Source of the DNA: Lepidurus packardi
Lineage: Eukaryota; Arthropoda; Branchiopoda; Notostraca; Triopsidae
Length of the DNA stretch: 64,000 bases
Reading direction: 5' to 3'
Assembly (NCBI GenBank): GCA_023053545.1
Contig: JAKZAN010000004.1
Span: 1,488,001 to 1,552,000 of the forward strand
Part shown: positions 1 through 11,100 of the stretch, piece after piece
Numbering within the stretch: position 1 is the stretch's first letter
How the letters are laid out: each line of letters opens with the position of its first letter
The notes under the pieces: model-generated
What the model saw: the letters and a program-made list of their open reading frames with translations, nothing else
The model's database searches: none
What the model was told of the DNA's origin: nothing
Program-made: the position numbers and the translations under genes

Positions 1-3000
1 GCACCAGCCGTTAGAACAAGGTTACCTTGCCCTACAAAACGACCTGAGCCCCGAGCAATCGTTACCTCTACCCCTGGGGAACCTCTCGGTACCTTTCTCC
101 AAGACTCGAGACTCTTTGGCGTTGCGCCGGGAGAAGACTCCTTTGTACAGTCCAGCCGTTACGCCCTCCTTGAAAAAGTACTTACCATCACCCAGCGTTG
201 CGAGGAAGAAGGAGGCCTTGAGTCAAGAACGTGAACGACAGAACGATGTGATCCGCGACTTGGTACTCGCCCGCATTCCCGCCCCTAAGCGTCGAGGTTC
301 GCGCGACTCCATGAGTCCGCCGAGTTCGAACCATGCGTCACGTGCGGGGTCTGAGGCACGGACTTTGTCCCCCAAACCGACACCCGAAAACATTATGAAA
401 ACGCCTGTAAGCTCTACCTCTAATAACCTCCCTGAAACGCCCATAACTCACCCACAAAAATTCCTAGCACGCGAATTGTTCACTCCTATCAAGACAGACA
501 AAGACACGTCCTTTGAGTTTAAGACCCCTTGTATCCCTCTGCGCACTGAGGAAACCATGATCACTACCGTCGAACGCGAAAAGGCGCGACAACAGGCCCG
601 TGCCAAAGCGCACGGAAAGATGGACGAGGAGTTGGGGTTGAGCCCGCCTGATTATATTGTAAACTTGAAGGACAGGCTGCGGCGGAAGGCAAGTGTCACC
701 GAATCTGACACGGTCCTCACGCCAAAGTTCACACCAACACGAGCCAGGGCGTTCTCGGAACCCCAGCCGGGCGCTCCTTCCCCTTACAATCCTGTTAGCA
801 GCACCAAAGTTCTTTCAGATCCACTTTCAGTGTCACTGTCACACTCCGCAACGACTCCAAATCAACTTGCAGCACCATCGGCTTTTAACTTATCCATGTT
901 AGAGCCGATTCGGATAAGCGAAGCGTCCCAAAGGGACTCCACTTCCTCTCCAACAGGTTTGTCACCCCCTCAAAGTCCTCGTTCAACTTCGTCCAAGTCC
1001 TCCACCTATCTCTGGGCAGGACTGTCCCCTGCCGAGTCTTTGGAAGGCCAGCTGGACGATGATGGAACCAAGAAGCCCACGAAGGAGACAGGGAAACCCA
1101 TTAAAAAGTCCAAAGATCCGGAACGAAGGAAGAGTTTGATTCAAACAATCGCCGGGATTTTTAAAAGCAGTGATAAGAAAGACAAGGAGCCCCAGTCACC
1201 CAAGAACCCGAAAAGTCCTTTGAAAGACAAAATCCCTTTGCTGAAATCAACACCCAAGAAAGAAAAGCTCACCACCCCCGAGCCGCCACTACAAACAGCT
1301 ACTCCTAAGCCGAAGGAAGAAGCTGCGTTACGCGAACGGACGCTAAGTACGCCGTCATCCCTTGAACGGGGACCAATTGACCCGGTTACCAGGAAACAGT
1401 CGCGAGAACGGTCGGTTTCCGACGCACCGCCTCTTTCCAATGCTAGCTTACAAACGCCAGGCACTGCGTCGCCCAGAGGATCATCGCTCCGCGACGTCAC
1501 TCCACCGTCCGAATCAAGTGTACTTGACAGCGGTCACCGGTTGTCCAAACAAGCCAAACAGGCCGCCCGACAAGCTGAGCTGAAACGGTAAATCCTGAAG
1601 TTCACTGCCTTGAAATGTATTGTAAGTTGGTGTTATCCAGGTTACGGATGGCCCAAGCGATCCAGCGACAGCTGGAGGAGCTGGAGGTCAAGCAGAGGGC
1701 CTTGGAGGAACAAGGCGTTAAAGTCGAGAAGGCTTTACGCGGAGAAGAAGGTAAGTGGTCTGCGGTTTAGCTGTCTGTTGGAACCGCGGATATATGGTCG
1801 TTTGGGGATTTCTTTTCCAGACGGGGTAGGGAAGGACGAGGCGGCGTTAATGCAGGACTGGTTCCACCTAGTGCATGAAAAGAACGCGTTAAGTCGCTTT
1901 GAACAAGAATTGATGGTCCGGGCGCGAGAGTTGGAGTTGGAGGATCGTCACGCGCGTGTACAACAAGAATTGAAAGAGCGGATGGCCGTCGAAGGTTAGA
2001 CTTTTACGTCTTTTTTTATCTTAAAGTTTTCCCAGCGATTCCGAGTAGTAGATGCCACCCTCGGACCGCGTCGTAATGCATTGAAACGATTTAATTGGTA
2101 TACGGCGTGTGTGTTTCTTAGAAAACCAAAAGACCACCACGGACATCGAACGGGAAGGGACGCTGCTTTCGGAGATGCTGGAGATAGTCGAGCAACGCGA
2201 GGCGCTCTTGGCCATGTTGGAAGAAGACAAGCAAAGGTGGGGAGCGTTTTTGAGTTTGATTGGCTGGGCAGAAGGTGCCTCAGACTATGAGTGGGATTTT
2301 AACCTTGAAGACGGGGAAGATGCTGACGAGTTTGATGATTCTAACGATTCTTGTGATGATGTATTTGTGAATGATGTTAAGGTAAAGGAAAGGCGTATTA
2401 GCGTAGGTAGTAACTCAAGCGTGCAATTCGAGCATTCGCTCTGGCCCAATGACCTGCTTGGTTGTGATGATTCCGATATTAGTGCAATCATATTTGACGC
2501 TGGACTCGCGAGAGACATGACGTCAGATAGCTTAAAAGCAGTAGCACGATCAGGAGATTCTCTTTGTTTTAGTGATTTAGTAGACGACGACGATTCTGAT
2601 GAAATCGATGTAGAAATCGGAGTAGAAAGTTTGTCTGAGGTAGACTTGGAAAGCTTGCGAAAGGAGCTCTTCAACGACCGAACTTCGCAAGTGCTGTCCG
2701 AGGCTTCTGTCAGATCGACTGATATGGTCCAAGACCAAGGGACAGATCTGACGCGGTCTCCGGTGGAATCACCGATCATGTCCGAACCTTTCGTTCAGCG
2801 TCGTCCTGTTTCGCAAACCAGTTCGGACGCAGGAGACAATGACTTCGGACAAATGTACGCCGAGTGGCTCGAGCTTCGGGACCAGACCGACTTGGAAATG
2901 AATCGTTTCAATCGCGATTCTTTTGAAGTTGACGCGATGGATATCAAGTCCTCCTGCTCCGGACACGGATCGGCGTCGTGGGACGACGTGTACGAGCGAG

Positions 3001-4611
3001 CCAAGTTGCTCAAACCCGACCCGGGGAAGGCTAAAGCATCCGCTATCGTTAGCAATAGCGTGGAGTTGTTTGATAATATAGGGAAGGATAGTGCTCAACC
3101 CAAATCAAAGCCAAAGAAAGATTGGGGTAGTTTAGGGGTCAAACTCGAGAGTCAGGGACACGTTGAAGACTTAGTATGGTTGTGGGAAAGCCGCTTCTTG
3201 GCCCAGAATCCTCAGGCCGATCTTTCACGTGAGCTTCCCTTTAAACTCCGCGCCAAAAATTCCGCAGTTGAAAGTCCGATAACCGGTGATTCTAACGATT
3301 TAGTGGAGCTTCAACCTAAAAAACGAAAACGTGCTCCAAAGAAAGGTAACAAAGATTCCGTCCAATCGTCTTCCACACCTGAGTACTGGTTTAGTTCCGT
3401 ACCACTCTTCTCGGTAGTATTGCTTTTGTTTGTATGTATCGGACTTTACTACGTGATGGAGTTTTTGGCGTACGTCGTCCGCCCCTTTCGGTGGATCACC
3501 TCCGGAGGTTGGCCCTAAAAGTTTTAATTCTGTCCAATAAGAAAAGCTACCAAGAGAAAAGTTAAGGTCAAGCCGGAGTTGCGCTACGAGTCGCGGTAGG
3601 GGGAGCAGCCACTCCAGTGCTTCATGCTTATTGTTCATTGTTGTAGCAACGCTCTTTGTCAAGGTACCCCGGACTAACTACTCGAGCCCGGCCTGACTTT
3701 AAGTTTAGTTTTCGGTTGCGTTGACTTCTTGGATGGTAATAGTTTAGCAGTGTCCAAATAAAAGTATACAAGTGAAAGATACCCGTCCGATCATAGTGCG
3801 AGTTTGCCAGTAAGCCCTTCCCCAACGCCTGAGCTAAATGATTACCTTTAGCTAATCTTCACGATGTATACTTTTACTTGGAAACTACATGATGTCAAAC
3901 TTTGATTGATAAACCTTAAAAAAATCATAATGGTTCTGGACTATCTTAGTGCCATACTGTTTACTACCTACTAGTTTTATAGACAAAGTAAATCTAACTC
4001 AGGACCAGCATTTTTGCTACTTCATATAGCAAACCACATAGTAGCATGCACAGTTAGCATAGCGGTGGCGGCCGAAAACAGCCGTTTTGGCGCATTTTTT
4101 AGTACCGTACAGTACGTAAACAACGCCAACAAAGCGTAGACAGTTTCAGGTTACCAATTGTGCCATACAAAGAACGATCAGGGTGAAACAATGTTGCCAA
4201 AAACATTTGCTTGGATGCCTTAATTGCGAACGTGATTGTTGTTTTGGCCAGCCTTTTTTACTAACAATATCAAGGTTTTAATCTGCTTTTTTGCTGTGAA
4301 ATCCTGCGAATGCTTGGCCCCAAAAGAATTCTCGCTAACCTGCTGAAGAGCCAGAGGAGGCCATGGCCTCAGGTTTTTTTTTTTAGGGGATGGGATATTA
4401 ATTATAGAACAAGAATTCCTTAACTTTTTCATACACACCAAGTCAGATAAATGTTCGCTCCACCTTGCTTTCTTAAGCAAAACGTTTGTGCTGACTTAAG
4501 CTTTTCTCTGGCTTTTGTTGCAGGTACCGCGAAGAAGATAAAGACCTGGAAGCCCAAATGCTTGCCAAAGGCTTAAGACTCACCTTTTGGCGGAAAGAAT
4601 CCCAAGTTTGA
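1..4611 (+). CDS. MICAL/MICAL-like protein, C-terminal part with bMERB domain (5' partial)
   Basis: The gene enters from the left edge; frame 2 is open from base 2. Proposed exons are 2-1587, 1641-1750, 1821-1994, 2122-2236 and 4524-4611, all GT-AG and joining in frame. The first exon encodes about 528 residues of Ser/Pro/Lys-rich, probably disordered linker with a KARQQARAK...ELGLSPPDY segment resembling MICAL-family linkers. The later exons encode a coiled-coil bMERB (DUF3585) domain starting near [20 protein letters not shown], continuing through [14 protein letters not shown], and ending [20 protein letters not shown]. Family bMERB domains bind Rab8/10/13-type GTPases, linking endosomal membranes to actin, so the role is probably cytosolic trafficking or cytoskeleton. 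The N-terminal monooxygenase/CH/LIM part, if present, is outside the window, so MICAL versus MICAL-like (MICALL) cannot be settled. EHBP1 also has bMERB but fits less well. Confidence 0.8.
2122..3518 (+). CDS. Alternative long last exon of the MICAL-like gene, with C-terminal membrane anchor
   Basis: If the donor at 2237 (AAAG|GTGGGG) is not used, the bMERB frame stays open for another 427 codons to a stop at 3516-3518. The tail starts [14 protein letters not shown], is strongly acidic and Ser-rich (a run of Asp/Glu near 2580-2620), then has a basic [10 protein letters not shown] cluster, a hydrophobic segment ([20 protein letters not shown]) and a short end, [13 protein letters not shown] canonical AATAAA follows at 3757. 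Seen: the open frame, the composition and the hydrophobic segment. Inferred: a retained-intron or alternative-polyadenylation isoform whose bMERB domain loses its last helix and becomes tail-anchored. I do not recognise the tail in any family. The alternative is that it is purely intronic, but 1.28 kb of biased open frame argues against that. Confidence 0.55.
3757..3762 (+). terminator. Polyadenylation signal AATAAA after the long MICAL-like exon
   Basis: A canonical AATAAA lies about 240 bases after the stop of the long exon and inside the intron of the short form. This is what an alternative terminal exon would need. Confidence 0.45.
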
Positions 4612-5849
4612 ATGCCCTGCATATCATTGCCGCGCGTCTTTGGAGTATAATTTAAAAAATACGGAAGTGTAATCCATGTTTGGATTCCATTTTTACCTAA
4701 TTCTGCCATTTTTTATGGTTTTTATTTAAATTTCAAAAATATTTTTTCCTCCATCCCGTCCGGTTTTATCTTCGCTTTGGGTTTGGCTTTTCCCTCCATG
4801 TAGCAGTGCTGCTTTCCCGTTTTCCCCGTTAACCTGGCTTATTTTTTTAACAGATTTTTTTTAAAGTAGAAAAAAGGAAAGCAAGAATCCGACACATGCT
4901 TATGCGATGTTGCAGAGTGCTTGCCTGTAATCATCTCCGGTATTGTTTTCGGCGGTCAAAAGTTATTTTGTCTTGACTAGTCATGTCGGTGTTTTTTATT
5001 ATTATTATTTTACTTAATTTCATGTTAACAGTTCTGGAGAAGGGGATAGTTGCTTGTTATGTTTAGCCCTTTTTATCCAAGAAAAAAAAAGCAAGCTCGT
5101 CTTAAACTATGCATTAGTAAGGTCTCAAAAGTTGTTTCAGTTAGCAAGGCAAGCAAAACGTGATGAAAATCTGATGTATTGTGTTTTCCCTAATGTTCTG
5201 AATTTTAAAAAGACTAGTTTGGATCAAGTGGACTTATAATGCCTTGTAGCCCAGGTTTTTTTCTTAACTATTTCTTAGCTGACCAATTTTAAAAAACGGT
5301 GAGGCAAATGAAAATCTTTTAGCACGAATACCAAAACCCTTGTTTTTAACTTCAATCATGTAATTGGCCGCTTAAGTCGTTATACAGATTTTCACAAAAT
5401 ATTTTTCCAACATTTCTGTTTAGTTTAGTTTCGACTTGAGAAAGGAAAACAAAACAACCCGGGTTTACATATTCCTTGCATTTCAGTTAGAAAAGTGGTT
5501 ACTAGATGGCGATACAATGGCTTTCCAGCACAAATGGTTAGGTCGTTGCATAGAGTACTGTGCCTGCTATAGAAGCTCCTCCCTTTTGCTCGGACTGTTG
5601 TTCGTTTGGTTTGCTGCCCTTGCCCAAACGTCGCTAGCTAGTTTTGTATTTTTGTGTATCTGTGTTTATCTGCGTCATCGGGGGCCAAAAAGGGATTCTT
5701 CCTTCTGTTTTCTAGTTTACTTGACTACAGCCAGATTTGTAAGTTTTACTTTGCGCGATATATACGTGTGTAAGAAGTTATTGTGTGCCCTAGTTGTCAA
5801 CGGAGGTTTTGTTGAGGTTGACTACCAAGCTGTACTTTTTGACGTCATA
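4612..5849. other. Intergenic region between the MICAL-like gene and akirin
   Basis: AT-rich with T and A runs. It should hold the short-form MICAL-like 3' UTR and the akirin promoter and 5' UTR. The akirin frame is open upstream of its ATG back to about 5436, but that stretch has no recognisable family content. I see no other gene. Confidence 0.5.
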
Positions 5850-7051
5850 ATGGCTTGCGTTACACTCAAAAGGAGCTTGGAATTCGATCCTTTACACAGC
5901 CCAAATAGTCGTTCCACAAAAAGAAGGCGATGCATGCCACTATGCATGCCACCAGCAACTCCACCAACCAAAATCAATGAGCCATCTTCATCACCCTTTG
6001 GAGAAGTTTCTCCCAAGTTAAGTCCAGGTAAAACTTACTAATTCTTCCTTACCTTTTTAAAAAAAGGAAAAACTAACACCTTTCTTTAATTCCGGTAGAG
6101 CAAATCTTGGCTAACGTCAGGGAAGAAGTGAAGCGTCTCCAGCGACGAAAGCAGTTACAGTTTCATCATGAATCCGGGGCAAGCTCTTCCAATCAAGATA
6201 GTCAAATGTGTGAAAGCAGCCCAGCTTCCCCCGAATCTTGCCCACGTTCTCCCTCCCCTCCTGGATTATCACTCACCACTCTAGGACAAAGCGCTCAGTC
6301 ATCTTCGTCCAAAGAAAAACCTTTGTTCACTTTCCGCCAGGTAATTTAAATTTACTCCACCTTGCCCGTAGTTCAGACCAATGCAAGAACTCTCGTAGAG
6401 CCTTAAGTGGTACATTTTAGTACTTAATTTTTGTCTAATTTTTAATATTAATTTAGAATCTAATTTTTAAAATCCTATGATAATTCAGTGGCTAGTAAGT
6501 TTTTGGTGCTTGTGCTCTACATAGCCATGGCTCTGTAGGAGTGTATGTTCTATACACTCCTCGGTGATCACGTATACTTGCTAGCCGGAAAACAATTCAC
6601 AGGTCATAGTAACTAGGATGCAACCAGCTCCTAGTCCTCCGAATCCTGGGACATGCCATGTCTTTTAGACGTAGTTTAGATTTTATTTAAACTCAGCTTA
6701 GATTTTTTTATCAAATATTAATATCAAATTTTTTTCGAGCATGGACTATGTTCTGACCTAGTTTTTAATTCATATTTAAAATAATTTGTATCATTCCAGG
6801 TCGGATTAATCTGCGAGCGGATGCTGCGTGATCGCGAAGACCAAATTCGACAAGAATACGATCAAGTATTGACGTCGAAATTGGCGGAGCAGTACGATGC
6901 GTTTGTGAAATTTACATACGATCAGATTCAGAGGCGTTTCGAGTCCGCCACCGTTCCAAGCTGTAAGTTTTCCTAACTTGAACTTTTGTACTGAACCTAA
7001 TTATAACTTTTGTACTTCATTTTTTAAATTTTTTATTTAGATTTGTCGTAA
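5850..7051 (+). CDS. akirin: Akirin, nuclear cofactor of transcription
   Basis: Exons 5850-6027, 6099-6340, 6800-6962 and 7041-7051 give 197 residues, the usual akirin length. Family hallmarks: N-terminal [14 protein letters not shown], the bipartite-type nuclear signal [35 protein letters not shown], the [17 protein letters not shown] core, [17 protein letters not shown], and the C-terminal SYLS. The last coding exon has only 11 nt (AT TTG TCG TAA) and is easily missed. Akirins are small nuclear proteins that bridge transcription factors (NF-kB/Relish in the Imd pathway, Twist in flies) to SWI/SNF remodelling and take part in proteasome nuclear import; this is family knowledge. The ATG at 5850 is chosen because it begins the conserved MAC motif. 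Identification is secure. Confidence 0.95.
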
Positions 7052-8111
7052 GCCGGAAAAATTGCGTGATCTGTATGAATGGTTGACTGAATTTGTTTTT
7101 GGGAATGAATGTTTGGCAAGGAAAGAAGGGGCTCCTCTTTACCATGATTGAATTAATTTGCTGCGACGATATACTGGGGTGGCCTTACGTGGAATGTCTC
7201 AAATTTGTTTGCAAGAAGAAGTTTAAAAAAAGACCATTTTGTTGATGTAGACCTTTTTCGTACATTTTGAAGAATTGATCTTGGGTAAAAAAAATGTTGT
7301 AGCTCATGTGCCAAGTGCTTCACATTTCTTTTCTCTTCTGGGGGATAACACTTCCGAGGGCGAAAAAATAAAATTATTAATAATTTCAAATAAAAGTGCT
7401 TGGTGCCTGGGTTACTTTTTTCATCGTTCCCCCCTCTCCAATGTTATTCTGTGTCGAAAAAATACCCTCGGTTTGTCTTTCTCCCATCTTTGTGTTAACC
7501 CGCTAGCGATGGTAGTGGCATAAATCCTTGTATTGTCTCCCTTCCAGCTTTTTTTGGTCGTCGAATACATTCTACCTCGGTAGTATTCAGTTTATGATCC
7601 ATTTCGTTGTGCACTTGAATTATTGCACATCATAGCACGTTAGTGCACATTGTCATCCTCAATTTTTTAATCACCTCAGCATAAGAATCATTTTTTTTAT
7701 TTCACGGAAGTAGTAATAGTACCGTTTTTCTTCAAGAAAACAGTTCAAAGTTTGATATAACTTGGCAACGAACTTCAAAACTCGATTCTCAATCTGTCAT
7801 TAGTTGGCAAAAAATTCTGATTTTTCTTTTAAATTATATAGTTAAGGTGCGACTGTCTTTAGTTTGAGCAAGATGTGAGAAACAGATGCTTAATTAAAGA
7901 ATTTTGTCTTTTAGTTTGTTTTTCGATTGCATTATTTAATCTCGGTGGAATCTGATATTTTAGCTATGGAGCTCACTAGATGGCGGTAGCGGTGTTATAT
8001 TTTATATACAGAAACGGCTTTTTGTCAATACTGGTAAGGAAGCCACGTGCGTAAGTTCCGTGCGATATTTTATGGCAGTTTTGTGAAGGTTTATAATCAC
8101 CAAGTGAAGAA
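7052..8111. other. Akirin 3' UTR and POLR3B upstream region
   Basis: AATAAA signals at 7367-7372 and 7389-7394 lie 316 and 338 bases after the akirin stop. The rest is AT-rich spacer and presumably the POLR3B promoter. I see no extra gene. Confidence 0.55.
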
Positions 8112-11100
8112 ATGGTGGTTGATATGCATAAACCCGTTAAAGAGTTAGAAGTACGTAAATTTTTTCTTGTCCAAACGTCACATCAGCACAATTTAAATTC
8201 TTGTTATTATATGTATTTATCGCTAACTTTTATTTCTATGTTTTAGGAGAAATGGAAACTCGTGCCTGCTTTCCTAAAGCTAAAAGGACTTGTACGCCAA
8301 CATATAGAGTCCTTCAATCGTTTTGTCAACGAAGATATTAAGAAGATTATCCATGCTAATAGTATTGTCACTTGCGATGCAGACGCCAACTTCTATTTGA
8401 GGTAAAATAAAACAAGCCAAACTGCAAATAAGTCTCAAATTCTCCTAATCTAATATACTACAAAGCATTTAGTTTTCAGCTGTTTATTTAAAATAATTTA
8501 AGATAGCGATTCGTTTAAAAATGAGCATTACTGTTAATTTGGTTACAAGTTCATTCTTTTTGTTTTAGGTACCAAGATGTGCGAGTTGGCTTGCCTAATA
8601 TTGAAGAAGACCTTATAACTTCGTCTATTAACCCACACGATTGTCGCCTTCGTGATTTAACCTATGCTGCTCCAATCACAGTAGATATTGAGTATACTTG
8701 TGGTAATCAGCGAGTCGTACGAAACAATGTGCCCATCGGCAGGTAATTTAAGCACATTTCTTGTTTAATAACTGCTTTATAACACTTTACAAGTTAGAAT
8801 GCTTAAATTATCACAATTCTGTGACTAAAGATTACTATTAAAAAAGAATGAGGAGCATTGGAAATGCTCAGGTTTTGCTCTAATAATCTCATTTGCAATT
8901 TAATTAGGATGCCAATTATGCTCCGAAGTTCGAATTGCGTCCTACGAGGTAAATCCGAAGTAGAAATGGGCGCCATGAATGAATGTCCTTATGATACCGG
9001 TGGTTATTTCGTAATCCGGGGCGCTGAGAAGGTACATTCCTTTTATCTCCTTGTTTTTTTAGAGTTACAATTAAACTTTATTTACTATGAAAATCGATAC
9101 AATTTTTTTTAAATATCCTTTTTTCCCCTAAAGGTGATACTCATGCAAGAACAAATGGCAAAAAATCACAATTTCGTCGAGAAAGATGATCACAGCAATT
9201 ATGTTTGCCAAGTTACAAGTAGTACGTACGAAGCTCGGTCACGTTCCTATGTCATTTACAAGAACGGTGAAGTGTTTTACCGTCATAACGCCTTTACGGA
9301 GGTAATCAACCTCATAAAATTAAAAAAAAAAAATTAATTAATTAATTATAAAAGGCAACAAATATTAAAAGAAATCATCAATTTTTAAAAAAAAAATTTC
9401 ATATTCTGTTTCAGGATATCCCTGTAGTGGTAATTTTCAAAGGAATGGGTGTGGAAACGGACCAAGAAGTGGTTCAGATGGTGGGAATAGATGCTCAAGT
9501 TATGTCAGCTTTTGCCCCTTCCTTAGAGTATTGCCACAAACACGCTATCTACACGCAAACCCAAGCTCTCAAGTAACAAGCTACTTGTTTTTCTCATTTT
9601 ATTCAACTTAGTTAGCTAATTGTGCTTATTTTTGCTTATTTCTGCTAAGGTTCATTGGGAGAAAATTAAGACAGCAGAAATCAACTACATCGGATGATTA
9701 TACCGAAGACGCGCGTGAAATTTTAATTAGTAACGCCCTTCAGCATGTGCCGGTAAAAAAAAATTTTCAGTAATTTATATCATTATATTTAAAAACAAAA
9801 ATGCAGCGTAGGTGTGTGAAACGCCTGTGGCCGCTATTATTAATTATCTAGTAATCTTATTAATGTTATTAATCATTAAATAATATAAAATGTTTTGTAT
9901 TGTATTTATTTAATTAAGAGCAATTTTATGTTTTCACAGCTTTTCGAGTTTAGTTTCCAGAGGAGAGCTTTACAACTTGGCGTGATGGTACGCAGGGTCA
10001 TTGAAACCTCCCACGACCCCAAAGCTGTGGACAATAAAGACTTTTATGGCAACAAACGTCTGGAATTAGCGGGTGACTTGATGGGACTCCTATTCGAGGA
10101 CAACATAAAGAAAATGAACACGGAACTACGCTGGATTGCCAACAAAAACATCCCAAAGGTCAAAGCCGCGCAGTTTGATATCGCTAAACACATACGGCCA
10201 AACCAGTTAACTCAACCTTTGGAAAACGCCATTTCTTCTGTAAGTTTTCTCACATGTGTTCCTGTAACTTTTAGTTAATTTTTAAATCAATTATCATTGA
10301 AATTTGAATTCTTAATCTTCTCTCACCCTTTGTTAATCTTGAAGGGCAACTGGATCATCAAACGCTTCCGCATGAACCGCCCAGGGATTACGCAAGTGTT
10401 GTGTCGCTTTTCGTACGCGTCAGCCTTGGGTATGATGATGCGTGTGGATTCGCAATTCGACAAAACTCGCAAAGTCAGCGGCCCACGTGCTCTACATCCG
10501 TCCCAATGGGGCATGCTTTGTCCCTCAGACACTCCGGAGGGTGAAGGCTGTGGTCTGATCAAGAACTTGGCGCTTTTCACCAATATTACCATCGAATCCA
10601 CCGACGAGCACGTGAAACGCTTGATCTATCACCTGGGCGCTGTTGACGTCACCGTACGCTCCGCGGAGGAATCCAGCTACCCGGACATATGGACCATTTT
10701 CCTTAACGGTAATATCTTTACGCAGATTTTTGCAATAAAAAAAGAAACAAATTTGTTAAAAAAAAAATAAAAATTTTGCTAATAAAATCGATAAAGCTTC
10801 GCTAAAAAGGTGAACAAGTTTTCTGAAAAAATCAAAAATGTTGCTAAAATATTGCAAAAAAAAATGAAAAAAAATTCTACAAAAATTAAGAACGTTTACC
10901 AAAAAAAAAACTAAAAAAAGTACGAAAATGTTAAAATCCGCCAGAAAATTCCAAAAATTTGCTAATTAAAACAAAATTGTTTAGGTGTCATTATGGCCCT
11001 TGTGAAGGACTATGAGAAGTACATCGCGACGTTCCGGAAGATACGGCGTCACGGTTTAATCAACTGCTTTATTTCCATTTACCCGATCCTAAAGCGACGC

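Noticed and set aside
3418..3518. KASH domain at the end of the long MICAL-like exon
   Set aside because: There is a terminal hydrophobic segment with a short tail, but the tail ends GGWP and lacks the PPPx end and conserved lumenal residues of KASH domains.
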